A DNA stretch of 59,709 nt from Pseudomonadota bacterium. GTDB lineage: Bacteria > Pseudomonadota > Alphaproteobacteria > Caulobacterales > Caulobacteraceae. The stretch covers positions 1-59,709 of the forward strand of contig JAEWJI010000059.1 of the NCBI GenBank assembly GCA_023386645.1, in the 5' to 3' direction. Position 1 is the first letter of the stretch, and the number at the start of each line of letters is the position of its first letter. The notes under the pieces were generated by a model that was not told where the DNA came from, searched no databases, and saw only the letters and a program-made list of their open reading frames with translations. This document shows positions 34,233-43,219 of this stretch, piece by piece. A program made the position numbers and the translations under genes.

Positions 34233-36662
34233 ATGAGGTTCACCCTCTCCTGGCTGAAGGACCACCTGGAGACCGAGGCCGACGTTCACGCGGTGGCCGA
34301 GGCCATGACCATGGCCGGGCTCGAGGTCGAGGAAGTGGTCGATCCGACCGCGCGCCTGGCGCCCTTCACCGTGGCCCGGATCGTCTCGGCCGAGCGGCAC
34401 CCGAACGCCGACCGGCTCCAGGTCTGCCAGGTCGAGACGGTGGACGGAGTCAAGGAGATCGTCTGCGGCGCGCCGAACGCGCGCGCGGGCCTGACCACCA
34501 TCTATGCGCCCATCGGGGCCTATGTGCCGGGCCTGGGGGTCACCCTGGTCGAGAAGCCGGTACGGGGCGTGGTCTCCAACGGCATGCTATGCTCGGCCTC
34601 CGAACTTGAGCTGGCGGGCGAGAGCGACGGCATCCTGGAGCTGTCGGACGACCTGCCGGTTGGCCAGCCCGCGGCCGGGGTGTTCGGCGCCGAGCCGGTC
34701 ATCGACTTCGAGGTGACCCCGAACCGGCCGGATTGGCTGGGCGTCGGCGGCATCGCGCGCGATCTGGCGGCGGCGGGCGTCGGCCGCCTGAAGACAAGGG
34801 AGATCGAACCGGTTCCCGGCGTCTCCAGGAACACCATCTCGGTGCGGATCGAGGCGCCGGAGATGTGCCCGGTGTTCGCCGGGCGCGTGATCCGGGGCGT
34901 GAACAACGGCCCCTCGCCTGAGTGGCTTCAGCGCCGGCTCTCCGCCATCGGCCTGCGATCCATCAACCGGCTGGTGGATGTCACCAACCTGATCGCCTAC
35001 GACCGCGCCCGGCCGCTGCACGTCTACGACCTGAACAAGCTGGTCGGGACCGAGATCGTCGTGCGCGCGGGCCAGGTGTCGGCCGGCAGCGAGCATATCG
35101 CGGCGGGCACGCCGGAACACCTGATCGCGCTCGACGGCAAGACCTACGAGGCGAGCCCGACCGACTGCGTCATAGCCGACGCGGCCGGGGAGCGGCCGAT
35201 CGGCCTGGGCGGCGTCATGGGCGGCGAGTCCACCGGCTGCGACGAGGCGACCACCGACGTCTTCCTGGAAAGCGCCTGGTTCGACCCCATCGTGATCGCC
35301 CAGACCGGCCGGACGCTGGGTATCCATTCCGACGCCCAGTACCGGTTCGCGCGAGGCGTGGACCCGGCCTCGGTGGTTCCGGGGATCGAACTGGCGACGC
35401 GGCTGATCCTCGATCTGTGCGGCGGCGAGCCGGGCGAGGTCGCGGTCGCCGGGCAGGTTCCGGCCGCCCCCGGCGCCTTCGACTTCGACCCGGCGACGGT
35501 CCAGCGCCTGACCGGCCTGTCGCTGGCCGACGACCGGATCGCGGAGATCCTGACGGCGCTGGGTTTCCGCGTCGAGCGCGGCGCGACCTGGCGGGTCACC
35601 CCGCCGTCCTGGCGGCGCGACGTGGAAGGTCCGGCGGACCTGGTCGAGGAGGTGGCGCGGATCGAGGGCTTCGACGCCCTGCCGGCGACGGCCCTCCCGG
35701 CCCTAGCTGTGCGGCCCGGCGGCGTTCTCAGCCCGCGTCAGGCGCGGGTGCGGCGGGCGCGGCGGGCCCTGGCGGCCATGGGCTACGCCGAGGCGGTCAC
35801 CTGGTCGTTCACCAAGGTCGAGACGGCCGCCCTGTTCGGCGGCGGCGACGACCGGCTGGTGGTCGATAATCCGATCGCGGCCGACCTGAACTGCATGCGC
35901 CCCTCGGCGCTGCCCAACCTCATCCAGGCGGCGGCGCGCAACGGCGCGCGCGGCCATGCCGACGCGGCCCTGTTCGAGATCGGGCCGATCTATCTCGGCG
36001 ACGGTCCGGGCGACCAGCGCACCGTCATCGCCGGCCTGGTCGCGCCGCGCCCGGCCCGGTCCTGGACCGGCATCGAGGCCCATCCGCTCATGGCCATGAA
36101 GGCCGACCTGATGGCCCTGCTGGAAGAGATCGGCGCGCCGGTCGCCTCGATGCAACTGGTCCAAAGCCAGAACCGCGCCCACTGGCATCCGGGCCGCTCC
36201 GCGCGGCTACAGCTGGGCCCCAAGACGGTGATCGCCGAGTTCGGCGCCCTGCATCCGGGGGTGCTGAAGGCGCTCGACGCCGAGGCGCCCATGCTGGCCT
36301 TCGAGATCATTCTGGACGCCGTGCCCGAGCCCCGCGGCAAGGCCGGGGCCGGCAAGGCGCGGCCGGCGCTGGACCTGCCCAGCCTCATGCCCCTGACCCG
36401 CGACTTCGCTTTCCTGATCCCCGAGACCAAGGCGGCGGGCGACCTGGTGCGGGCCGTGCAGGGGGCGGACAAGGCCCTGATCGCCGACGTGCGGGTGTTC
36501 GACGTCTATCGCGGCCCGGGCGTGCCCGAGGGCGACAGGTCGATCGCGCTGGAGGTCGTCATCCAGCCCCGCGAGGCCACCCTGACCGAGGCCGAGATCG
36601 AGGCCCTGTCGGCCCAGATCATCGCGGCGGCCGAGAAACAGGGCGCGCGCCTGCGGGCCTGA
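34233..36662 (+). CDS. pheT: Phenylalanine--tRNA ligase beta subunit
   Basis: The 809-residue beta subunit, with normal length and domain order: MRFTLSWLKDHLETEA start, an OB-fold tRNA-binding region (about 40-150, CQVETVDGVKEIVCGAPN), B3/B4 editing domain (NRLVDVTNLIAYDRARPLH, GVMGGESTG), the pseudo-catalytic core (PSWRRDVEGPADLVEEVARI, PIAADLNCMRPSALPNLI), and the C-terminal anticodon-binding ferredoxin fold (PSLMPLTRDFAFLIPE). The start codon directly follows the previous stop. Confidence 0.97.
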   Translation: MRFTLSWLKDHLETEADVHAVAEAMTMAGLEVEEVVDPTARLAPFTVARIVSAERHPNADRLQVCQVETVDGVKEIVCGAPNARAGLTTIYAPIGAYVPGLGVTLVEKPVRGVVSNGMLCSASELELAGESDGILELSDDLPVGQPAAGVFGAEPVIDFEVTPNRPDWLGVGGIARDLAAAGVGRLKTREIEPVPGVSRNTISVRIEAPEMCPVFAGRVIRGVNNGPSPEWLQRRLSAIGLRSINRLVDVTNLIAYDRARPLHVYDLNKLVGTEIVVRAGQVSAGSEHIAAGTPEHLIALDGKTYEASPTDCVIADAAGERPIGLGGVMGGESTGCDEATTDVFLESAWFDPIVIAQTGRTLGIHSDAQYRFARGVDPASVVPGIELATRLILDLCGGEPGEVAVAGQVPAAPGAFDFDPATVQRLTGLSLADDRIAEILTALGFRVERGATWRVTPPSWRRDVEGPADLVEEVARIEGFDALPATALPALAVRPGGVLSPRQARVRRARRALAAMGYAEAVTWSFTKVETAALFGGGDDRLVVDNPIAADLNCMRPSALPNLIQAAARNGARGHADAALFEIGPIYLGDGPGDQRTVIAGLVAPRPARSWTGIEAHPLMAMKADLMALLEEIGAPVASMQLVQSQNRAHWHPGRSARLQLGPKTVIAEFGALHPGVLKALDAEAPMLAFEIILDAVPEPRGKAGAGKARPALDLPSLMPLTRDFAFLIPETKAAGDLVRAVQGADKALIADVRVFDVYRGPGVPEGDRSIALEVVIQPREATLTEAEIEALSAQIIAAAEKQGARLRA

Positions 36663-36673
36663 GGAGACCGACC

Positions 36674-37207
36674 ATGGGGATAAAGCCACGCATCGAGACC
36701 GGGTTCGAGCGGCTGCTGTTCCGCTCGCGCTGGCTCATGGCGCCCTTCTACCTGGGCCTGGTGGTGGCGCTGTTCATGCTGCTGGTCGTGTTCGTGCGCG
36801 ACCTCATCTACTACGTGCCCCAGGCCTTCGGGGGCATGAGCTCCAACGACGCCATTCTGGCGGTCCTGACGCTGGTGGACCTGTCGCTGGCCGGCAATCT
36901 GCTGCTGATCGTGATGTTCTCGGGCTACGAGAACTTCGTCTCCAAGCTGGACCTGGACGGCGAGACCGACCGGCCGCCGTGGATGGGCACGGTCGATTTC
37001 TCCGGCCTGAAGATGAAACTGATCGCCTCGATCGTCGCGATCTCGGGCATCCAGCTGCTTAAGACCTTCATGAACTTCACCGAGCCGGGCGAGACGGTGG
37101 ACCAGGTCGAGGCCCTGTGGGGCGTGATCATCCACCTGGCCTTCGTGGCGTCGGGCGTGCTCCTGGCGCTGATGGATTGGCTGGCGGGCAAGACGGACAA
37201 GCACTAA
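36674..37207 (+). CDS. YqhA family (TIGR00645-type) inner-membrane protein
   Basis: A 177-residue membrane protein with four hydrophobic segments. The sequence GFERLLFRSRWLMAPFYLGL, LVDLSLAGNLLLIVMFSGYENF and GLKMKLIASIVAISGIQLLK are hallmarks of the YqhA/TIGR00645 family, of unknown function. The ATG follows GGAG and comes 11 bases after pheT, so it may be cotranscribed. A charged tail ends the protein. Confidence 0.9.
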   Translation: MGIKPRIETGFERLLFRSRWLMAPFYLGLVVALFMLLVVFVRDLIYYVPQAFGGMSSNDAILAVLTLVDLSLAGNLLLIVMFSGYENFVSKLDLDGETDRPPWMGTVDFSGLKMKLIASIVAISGIQLLKTFMNFTEPGETVDQVEALWGVIIHLAFVASGVLLALMDWLAGKTDKH

Positions 37208-37312
37208 CCCGGCCTCCACCCTTCGTGGCCGCCTCGCGCTGGCGCGTGGGCGGCATCGGGTCTACATCGCGACCATCCCTTTCAGTTCCTGCGTCAGGAC
37301 CTTCGCTCCCAC

Positions 37313-38815
37313 ATGCGCGACATCCAGCATTTCATCGACGGCGCCCGGTTTGCCGGCGCTTCCAGCCGTTTCAGCGACGTCTTCGATCCCAACACCGGCC
37401 AGGTCCAGGCCCGGGTCCAGCTGGCGACCGAGAGCGAGGTCGATCGCGCGGTCCAGGCCGCCCAGAACGCCTTCGAGGGCTGGTCCTCGACCAATCCCCA
37501 GCGCCGCGCCCGGGTGATGTTCGAGTTCAAGCGCCTGGTCGAGGCGAACATGGACGAGCTGGCCGAGCTGCTCAGCTCCGAGCACGGCAAGGTCATCGCC
37601 GACTCCAAGGGCGACATCCAGCGGGGGCTCGAGGTCATCGAGTTCGCCTGCGGCATCCCGCATGCGCTCAAGGGCGAATACACCTGGGGCGCCGGTCCGG
37701 GCATCGACGTCTATTCGATGCGCCAGCCCCTGGGCGTTGTCGCGGGCATCACCCCGTTCAACTTCCCGGCCATGATCCCGATGTGGATGTTCGGCATGGC
37801 TATCGCGGTGGGCAACACCTTCATCCTGAAGCCCAGCGAGCGCGATCCGTCCGTCCCCGTGCGTCTGGCCGAGCTGATGATGGAGGCGGGGGCGCCGGCG
37901 GGCGTGCTGAACGTCGTGCACGGCGACAAGGCGGCGGTCGACGCCATCCTGACCCATCCGCAGGTCCACGCCGTCAGCTTCGTCGGCTCGTCCGACATCG
38001 CCCACTATGTCTATCAGCTGGGCGCCGCGAACGGGAAACGGGTCCAGGCCATGGGCGGGGCCAAGAACCACGGCATCGTCCTGCCCGACGCCGACATGGA
38101 TCAGGTCATCAAGGACCTGGCCGGCGCCGCCTATGGCTCGGCCGGCGAACGCTGCATGGCCCTGCCGGTCGTCGTGCCGGTCGGCAAACAGACGGCGGAC
38201 ACGCTGCGCGAGCGGATGGTCGCCGAGATCGACACGCTGCGGGTCGGCGTCTCCACCGACGCTGGCGCCCACTACGGCCCCGTCGTCACCGCCCAGCACA
38301 AGGCCCGGGTCGAGGGCTGGATCGCCAAGGGCGTCGAGGAAGGCGCCGAACTTGTCGTCGACGGCCGCGGCTTTAGCCTGCAGGGCCACGAGAACGGCTA
38401 TTTCGTCGGCCCGTCGCTGTTCGACCACGTCAAGCCGACGATGGAGTCCTACCGCCAGGAGATCTTCGGCCCGGTGCTGCAGATCGTCCGCGCCGAGAGC
38501 TTCGAGGAGGCGCTAAGCCTTCCCTCGCAGCACCAGTACGGCAACGGGGTGGCGATCTTCACCCAGAACGGCCGCGCGGCGCGCGACTTCGCCGCCCGCG
38601 TCAATGTCGGCATGGTCGGCATCAATGTGCCGATCCCGGTGCCGGTCGCCTACCACACCTTCGGCGGCTGGAAGCGCTCGGCCTTCGGCGACATCAACCA
38701 GCACGGCATGGAAGGCCTGCGGTTCTGGACCAAGACCAAGACCGTCACCGCCCGCTGGCCGGACTCGGCGCTTGAGCACGCCGATTCCAGCTTCGTCATC
38801 CCGACCATGCGGTGA
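37313..38815 (+). CDS. mmsA: Methylmalonate-semialdehyde dehydrogenase (CoA-acylating)
   Basis: Oxidises methylmalonate semialdehyde or malonate semialdehyde to propionyl-CoA or acetyl-CoA, in valine and inositol degradation. The 500-residue aldehyde dehydrogenase has HFIDGARFAGASSRFSDVFD, the cofactor segment GITPFNFPAMIPMWMFGMAI, GAKNHGIVLPDADMD, and the catalytic Cys in GSAGERCMALPV, all MMSDH-type rather than general ALDH. mmsB is not adjacent. The following transporter gene overlaps the stop by 4 bases. Confidence 0.93.
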   Translation: MRDIQHFIDGARFAGASSRFSDVFDPNTGQVQARVQLATESEVDRAVQAAQNAFEGWSSTNPQRRARVMFEFKRLVEANMDELAELLSSEHGKVIADSKGDIQRGLEVIEFACGIPHALKGEYTWGAGPGIDVYSMRQPLGVVAGITPFNFPAMIPMWMFGMAIAVGNTFILKPSERDPSVPVRLAELMMEAGAPAGVLNVVHGDKAAVDAILTHPQVHAVSFVGSSDIAHYVYQLGAANGKRVQAMGGAKNHGIVLPDADMDQVIKDLAGAAYGSAGERCMALPVVVPVGKQTADTLRERMVAEIDTLRVGVSTDAGAHYGPVVTAQHKARVEGWIAKGVEEGAELVVDGRGFSLQGHENGYFVGPSLFDHVKPTMESYRQEIFGPVLQIVRAESFEEALSLPSQHQYGNGVAIFTQNGRAARDFAARVNVGMVGINVPIPVPVAYHTFGGWKRSAFGDINQHGMEGLRFWTKTKTVTARWPDSALEHADSSFVIPTMR

Positions 38816-39777
38816 CGACCGCCGCCGCCGCCACCCCTGACGCCCGGCTGCCGCTGATCGCGGCCGTCGGCTGTTATGGGCTGTGGGGGTTCATGCCCCT
38901 GGTGTTCATGGCCCAGGCGGGGGTGGGGTTCGAGGCGCCAGAGATCCTGGCCCACCGGGCGGTGTGGTCGGTGCTGTTCGCCGGCCTGCTGGTCTGGTGG
39001 GCTGGGCAGTCGAAACAGGTGCGCCAGGTCCTGGGTCAGCCGCGCCTGCTGGGCTGGCTGGCCGTCTCCAGCCTTCTGATCGGGCTGAACTGGGGGCTCT
39101 ACGTCTGGGCCACGACCCACCATGCGACGCTGGAGGCCAGCCTCGGCTATTACATCAACCCCCTGCTCAACATGGTGGTGGGGCTCTGGCTGTTCCGCGA
39201 GCGGATCGCGCGGCTGGGCTGGATCGCGATCGGCCTGGCGGCCATCGGGGTGGCGATCCAGGCGGCGGCGCTGGGCCGCCCGCCGTGGATTTCGCTCATG
39301 CTGGCCTTCAGCTTTTGCGCCTATGGGGTGATCCGCAAGCGCGCGCCGGTGGACGCCCAGGCCGGGCTGTTCGTCGAGTGCCTGTTGCTCATGCCCTTCG
39401 GCCTGATCTTCGTCGGCTGGCTGACGATGCAGGGGCAGGGGGTGGCCTTCGACGATCCGGTCCATCTGGCCTGGGCCATCGCCAATGGGCCGGCGACGGT
39501 CCTGCCGCTGGCCCTGTTCGCCTGGGCGGCGCGGCGGATGCCGCTGTCGACCCTGGGTTTCATCCAGTTCCTGGCGCCGACGCTGCAGTTCGCGGTCGGG
39601 GTCTGGGCCGGCGAACACTTCACCGCGCTGAGGGGCGTGTCGTTCGGCTTCATCTGGGCCGGGGCGGCGGTGTTCGTGCTGGCGGCGGTCCTCAATGCCC
39701 GCGCCGCCCGCCGGGCCCTGAAGGAGGCGGCGGCTCAAGAGGCCCTGGCCTGTACCGCCCGCGCCGACGGAGCCTGA
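38812..39777 (+). CDS. rarD: EamA family transporter, RarD type
   Basis: A 321-residue integral membrane protein with about ten TM helices, in the RarD subgroup of the drug/metabolite transporter superfamily. It starts near LPLIAAVGCYGLWGFMPLVF and has GLNWGLYVWATTHHATLEAS and LGYYINPLLNMVVG, typical RarD motifs. The GTG start overlaps the mmsA stop (GTGA). RarD is named from chloramphenicol sensitivity; the true substrate is not known. Ends in an Ala-rich tail. Confidence 0.88.
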   Translation: MTTAAAATPDARLPLIAAVGCYGLWGFMPLVFMAQAGVGFEAPEILAHRAVWSVLFAGLLVWWAGQSKQVRQVLGQPRLLGWLAVSSLLIGLNWGLYVWATTHHATLEASLGYYINPLLNMVVGLWLFRERIARLGWIAIGLAAIGVAIQAAALGRPPWISLMLAFSFCAYGVIRKRAPVDAQAGLFVECLLLMPFGLIFVGWLTMQGQGVAFDDPVHLAWAIANGPATVLPLALFAWAARRMPLSTLGFIQFLAPTLQFAVGVWAGEHFTALRGVSFGFIWAGAAVFVLAAVLNARAARRALKEAAAQEALACTARADGA

Positions 39778-39784
39778 AGAGACC

Positions 39785-40525
39785 GTGGCCTTCACCGAGG
39801 ACGAGGTCGAACGCTACGCGCGCCACCTGGTGCTGTCCGAGGTCGGCGGCCCCGGCCAGCAGAAGCTCAAGGCCGCCCGCGTCCTGATCGTCGGCATGGG
39901 CGGCGTCGGCGGTCCGGCGGCGCTTTATCTGGCCGCGGCCGGAGTCGGGACGCTGGGCCTGGTCGACGACGACGCGGTCGCCCTGTCCAACCTCCAGCGG
40001 CAGGTCCAGTTCACCACCGCCGACATCGGCCGCAGCAAGGTCGAGGCGACCGCCGAGCGCCTCGCGGCAATCAACCCGCACCTGGCCGTCGAGCCGTTCG
40101 AGACGCGCCTGACCGCCGACAACGCCGCCGGGATCATCGAAGGCTTCGACATCGTCCTGGACGGCACGGACGATTTCGCCACCCGCCTGACGGTCAACGC
40201 CGCCTGCGTCGCGCTGGGCCGCCCCCTCGTCTCCGCTGCGCTGGGCCGCTGGACCGGCCAGGTCGGCGTCTTCACCGTCCGCCCCTGCTACCAGTGCCTG
40301 GTGCCCGAGATCCCGCCCGACGCCGAAACTTGCGCGCGCGTCGGCGTGATCGGGGCGCTGGCGGGGCTTATAGGCTCGATGGCGGCGCTGGAGACGATCA
40401 AGCTGGTCACAGGCGCGGGGGAGGCGCTGAAGGGGCGTCTGCTGATCTATGATGGGCTGGCTGGAACGAGCCGCATCGTGCGGGTGGCGGCGGACCCAGG
40501 CTGTCCGACCTGCGGCGGCGCATAG
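39785..40525 (+). CDS. HesA/MoeB/ThiF family adenylyltransferase
   Basis: A 246-residue E1-like enzyme that adenylates the C-terminal Gly-Gly of a sulfur-carrier protein (MoaD or ThiS type). It starts RYARHLVLSEVGGPGQQKL, has the nucleotide loop IVGMGGVGGPAALYLAAAG, the SNLQRQVQF motif, DGTDDFATR, and two zinc-binding pairs, CYQC and CPTC. No MoaD or ThiS gene lies next to it, so MoeB and ThiF cannot be told apart. GTG start, 7 bases after rarD. Confidence 0.88.
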   Translation: MAFTEDEVERYARHLVLSEVGGPGQQKLKAARVLIVGMGGVGGPAALYLAAAGVGTLGLVDDDAVALSNLQRQVQFTTADIGRSKVEATAERLAAINPHLAVEPFETRLTADNAAGIIEGFDIVLDGTDDFATRLTVNAACVALGRPLVSAALGRWTGQVGVFTVRPCYQCLVPEIPPDAETCARVGVIGALAGLIGSMAALETIKLVTGAGEALKGRLLIYDGLAGTSRIVRVAADPGCPTCGGA

Positions 40526-40527
40526 GT

Positions 40528-40687
40528 GTCTCCTCCCCGTCGCTGCTGAGCGATGTGGAGGGAGACCGCCGAAGGCGGTGGAGGGGCTCTTCGCTCAGTC
40601 GAGAGCGAGCGCCGAAAGGAACCCCTTCGTCACGGCGCTGAAGACGCGCCGCGCCACCTCCCCATCGCTGCGCGATAGGGAGGAGAC
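40528..40687. repeat. Intergenic repeat, copy B (inverted relative to copy A)
   Basis: About 160 bases with nested inverted repeats. Its reverse complement carries CTCCTCCCTAT, ATGGGGAGGTGG and AGCCCCTCCACCGC in the same order as copy A at 14622-14742. The middle differs in length. Both copies lie after a gene's 3' end. No protein similarity is evident. Confidence 0.6.
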
Positions 40688-40701
40688 AGTGCCACGACGA
40701 A

Positions 40702-40965
40702 CTAGTCGAGCCGTCGCATCAACTTGAGCATCGAGTGAAATAGCGCCGTGCCTGCGGCGAAAACGGCAAAGCCGAAAAGGCACCAGCCGGGACTGCCGTG
40801 ACTGGTAACGCCCGGAAGAAACTCGAGACCAAAGGCGAGAAGGCAACCGCTTGCGCCGATCATTCCGACGGCTCGGCCAAAGGAGAAGATGGCGGTCGAC
40901 CCTCGAAATGCGCGGACTCGAAGTTTCAACTTGGACTCAGGATCGTCGAGATCGGGAGCCGACAT
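40702..40965 (-). CDS. Small two-TM membrane protein, unknown function
   Basis: An 87-residue protein with an acidic start (SAPDLDDPESKLKLRVRAFR) and two hydrophobic stretches at about residues 25-47 and 54-75. The ATG is preceded by GAGGAGG at good distance, which supports it as real. It starts 18 bases after the stop of the hydroxyacid dehydrogenase on the same strand. No family recognised. Confidence 0.65.
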   Translation of the reverse strand: MSAPDLDDPESKLKLRVRAFRGSTAIFSFGRAVGMIGASGCLLAFGLEFLPGVTSHGSPGWCLFGFAVFAAGTALFHSMLKLMRRLD

Positions 40966-40983
40966 GTCTCGTCCTCCTCGCGC

Positions 40984-41964
40984 CTACCCCGGTATCACCC
41001 GATCAGGCGGCCGATGGCCGTTCTGATAGGTCATGATGTTCAGGATCACCCGGTCGCCCATGTCCTGACGCGCCTCCAGGGTGGCGGAGCCCAGGTGGGG
41101 CAGGAGGACCACGTTCGGGTGGCCCAGCAGGCCCGGATGGATCGCGGGCTCGTTCTCGAACACGTCCAGCCCCACGCCCGCCAGCCGTCGTGCCGCCACC
41201 GCCTCGGCCAGCGCCGCCTCGTCGATCAGTTCGCCGCGCGCGGTGTTGATCAGGATGACGTGGGGCTGGAGGCGCGCCAGGCGCTGGGCCGACAGCAGGT
41301 GGTGGGTCTCCTTCGTCGCCGGACAGTTCAGCGAGATCAGGTCCATCCGCGACAGCATCTGGTCCAGGTCTTCCCAGTAGGTGGCGCCCAGCTCCTCCTC
41401 GATCCTCGGGCTGACGGGTTTTCGGTTGTGATAGTGGACCTGCATCCCGAACGCCCGGGCCCGGCGGGCCAGGGCCTGGCCGATGCGGCCCATGCCGACC
41501 ATGCCCAGCCGCTTGCCCCACAGCTTGCGCCCGCACATCCAGGTCGGCGTCCAGCCCTCGAACCGCCCTTCGGCCACCACCCGGGCGCCCTCGACGATCC
41601 GGCGGCTGACGGCCAGGATCAGGGCCATGCACAGATCGGCGGTGTCTTCGGTCAGGACGCCGGGCGTATTGGTGACGATGATTCCGCGCGCGGCGGCGGC
41701 CGCCACGTCGATATGGTCCACCCCCGCGCCGAAGTTGGCGATCAGCTTCAGCTGGTCGCCGGCCGCCGCGATCAGGTCGGCGTCGATCCGGTCGGTGATG
41801 GTCGGGGCCAGGACGTCGGCCCGCCTGACCGCCGCCTCCAGCGCCGCCCGGTCCATCGGACGGTCCGTCAGGTTCAACTCGGCGTCGAACAGCTCGCGCA
41901 TTCGCGTCTCGACCGCGTCGGGCAGGCGTCTGGTTAGCACGACCTTAAGCTTGCGGGAGGACAT
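40984..41964 (-). CDS. D-isomer specific 2-hydroxyacid dehydrogenase (glyoxylate/hydroxypyruvate reductase-like)
   Basis: NAD(P)H-dependent reductase of 2-keto acids. The 326-residue protein has the substrate loop NFGAGVDHIDVAAAAARG, the Rossmann motif LGMVGMGRIGQALARRA, the catalytic Arg in INTARGELIDE, Glu in LDVFENEPAIHP and His in LLPHLGSATLEAR. The closest reading is glyoxylate or hydroxypyruvate reductase, but the substrate is not fixed by motif. Divergent from the SH3 gene across a 38-base gap. Confidence 0.88.
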   Translation of the reverse strand: MSSRKLKVVLTRRLPDAVETRMRELFDAELNLTDRPMDRAALEAAVRRADVLAPTITDRIDADLIAAAGDQLKLIANFGAGVDHIDVAAAAARGIIVTNTPGVLTEDTADLCMALILAVSRRIVEGARVVAEGRFEGWTPTWMCGRKLWGKRLGMVGMGRIGQALARRARAFGMQVHYHNRKPVSPRIEEELGATYWEDLDQMLSRMDLISLNCPATKETHHLLSAQRLARLQPHVILINTARGELIDEAALAEAVAARRLAGVGLDVFENEPAIHPGLLGHPNVVLLPHLGSATLEARQDMGDRVILNIMTYQNGHRPPDRVIPG

Positions 41965-42002
41965 ACGGGCTTTCGGCTTCCAGACGACGCGAAACGACGC
42001 CC

Positions 42003-42569
42003 ATGGTCTCTAGCAAAGCGCTCACCCGCCTGAAACGGGGCGCCTTGGCGCTCCTGGCCCTGCCGCTGCTGGTCGCCGCCGATGCACCCGCCCGCATGCC
42101 CGACGGCCGCCCGACCCCGTCCGGCCAGCCGGTGCCCCGCTGGCTGAGCCTGAAATCCGACGAGGTCCGCGCGCGGTACGGCCCCGGCCTCGACTACCGC
42201 ATCCTGTGGGAATACCGCGCGGCCGGCTTGCCCGTGCAGGTGATCGCCGAGACCCGCGAATGGCGAAAGATCTGCGACCCCGAGGGCGCCGTGGCCTGGG
42301 TTCACCGCTCGGTGGTCTCCAGCCGTCGCAGCGTTTTCAACGCCTCGCCGCGCGAGGTCGCCATTCGCACCGGGCGCGATGACGATGCGACGGTGCGGGC
42401 CAGGCTGCAGCCTCGCTCGACCATCGCGCTCGACGAATGCGAGGACGGCTGGTGCCGGGTGCGGGCCCGCAAGCTGACCGGCTGGGTCCCCGCCCGCGGC
42501 CTGTTCGGCGTTGCCGACACCGCACAGTGCGACGCCTCGCGCCCCGCGGGCCCCGTACGCTCACGCTAG
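42003..42569 (+). CDS. Exported bacterial SH3-domain protein
   Basis: A 188-residue protein with a signal peptide (about 1-28, ending VAADAPA). Two SH3-like domains follow: LSLKSDEVRARYGPGLDYR to WVHRSVVSSRR, and AIRTGRDDDATVRARLQP to GWVPARGLFGV. Such domains bind peptidoglycan or other envelope ligands. No enzymatic domain. fabA begins 92 bases downstream. Confidence 0.8.
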   Translation: MVSSKALTRLKRGALALLALPLLVAADAPARMPDGRPTPSGQPVPRWLSLKSDEVRARYGPGLDYRILWEYRAAGLPVQVIAETREWRKICDPEGAVAWVHRSVVSSRRSVFNASPREVAIRTGRDDDATVRARLQPRSTIALDECEDGWCRVRARKLTGWVPARGLFGVADTAQCDASRPAGPVRSR

Positions 42570-42661
42570 TTGAGCCGCCTCACGTCGTCGTGTACCCCCG
42601 GCGCCACAGACACGGTCCCCATGCGTTAAGGACCGACGATACCCGCTGCGGAGCGCGCGCC

Positions 42662-43201
42662 TTGACGATCTCGAAATACCCTTCGTCCTTCGACAAGGAG
42701 GCTCTGCTGGCCTCCGGTCGCGGCGAGTTGTTCGGCTCCGGCAACGCCCAGCTGCCGGCCCCGCCGATGCTGATGTTCGACCGGATCACCCAGATCAACG
42801 GCGACGGCGGCGCCCATGGCAAGGGCTACGTCGAGGCCGAGCTCGATATCCATCCCGACCTCTGGTTCTTCCAGTGCCACTTCATCAACGACCCGGTGAT
42901 GCCAGGCTGCCTGGGCCTGGACGCCATGTGGCAGCTGGTCGGCTTCTACCTGGGCTGGATCGGCGGGCCGGGACGCGGCCGGGCCCTTGGCGTCGGCGAC
43001 GTGAAGTTCACCGGCCAGGTGACGCCCGACATCAAGAAGGTGGTCTACAAGATCGACCTGAAGCGGGTGATCAACCGCAAGCTTGTCATGGGCATCGCCG
43101 ACGGGGTGCTGGAGGCCGACGGAAATCCCATCTACGCCTGCAACGACATGCGCGTGGGCCTGTTCGGCGGGGCCGACGCGCCCGAGCCGGTCGGCGGCTG
43201 A
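42662..43201 (+). CDS. fabA: 3-hydroxydecanoyl-ACP dehydratase/isomerase
   Basis: Dehydrates hydroxydecanoyl-ACP and isomerises the product to cis-3-decenoyl-ACP, the branch point to unsaturated fatty acids. The 179-residue protein has His73 (WFFQCHF) and Asp87 (GLDAMWQL) with the same 14-residue spacing as the E. coli pair, plus MPGCLGLDAM. The only start consistent with the family length is the TTG at 42662, before TISKYPSSFDKEALL; no ATG lies before the active-site region. fabB follows 12 bases downstream (from the GTG) in the same operon. Confidence 0.93.
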   Translation: MTISKYPSSFDKEALLASGRGELFGSGNAQLPAPPMLMFDRITQINGDGGAHGKGYVEAELDIHPDLWFFQCHFINDPVMPGCLGLDAMWQLVGFYLGWIGGPGRGRALGVGDVKFTGQVTPDIKKVVYKIDLKRVINRKLVMGIADGVLEADGNPIYACNDMRVGLFGGADAPEPVGG

Positions 43202-43219
43202 GAACAGAACGGAGTGAGC

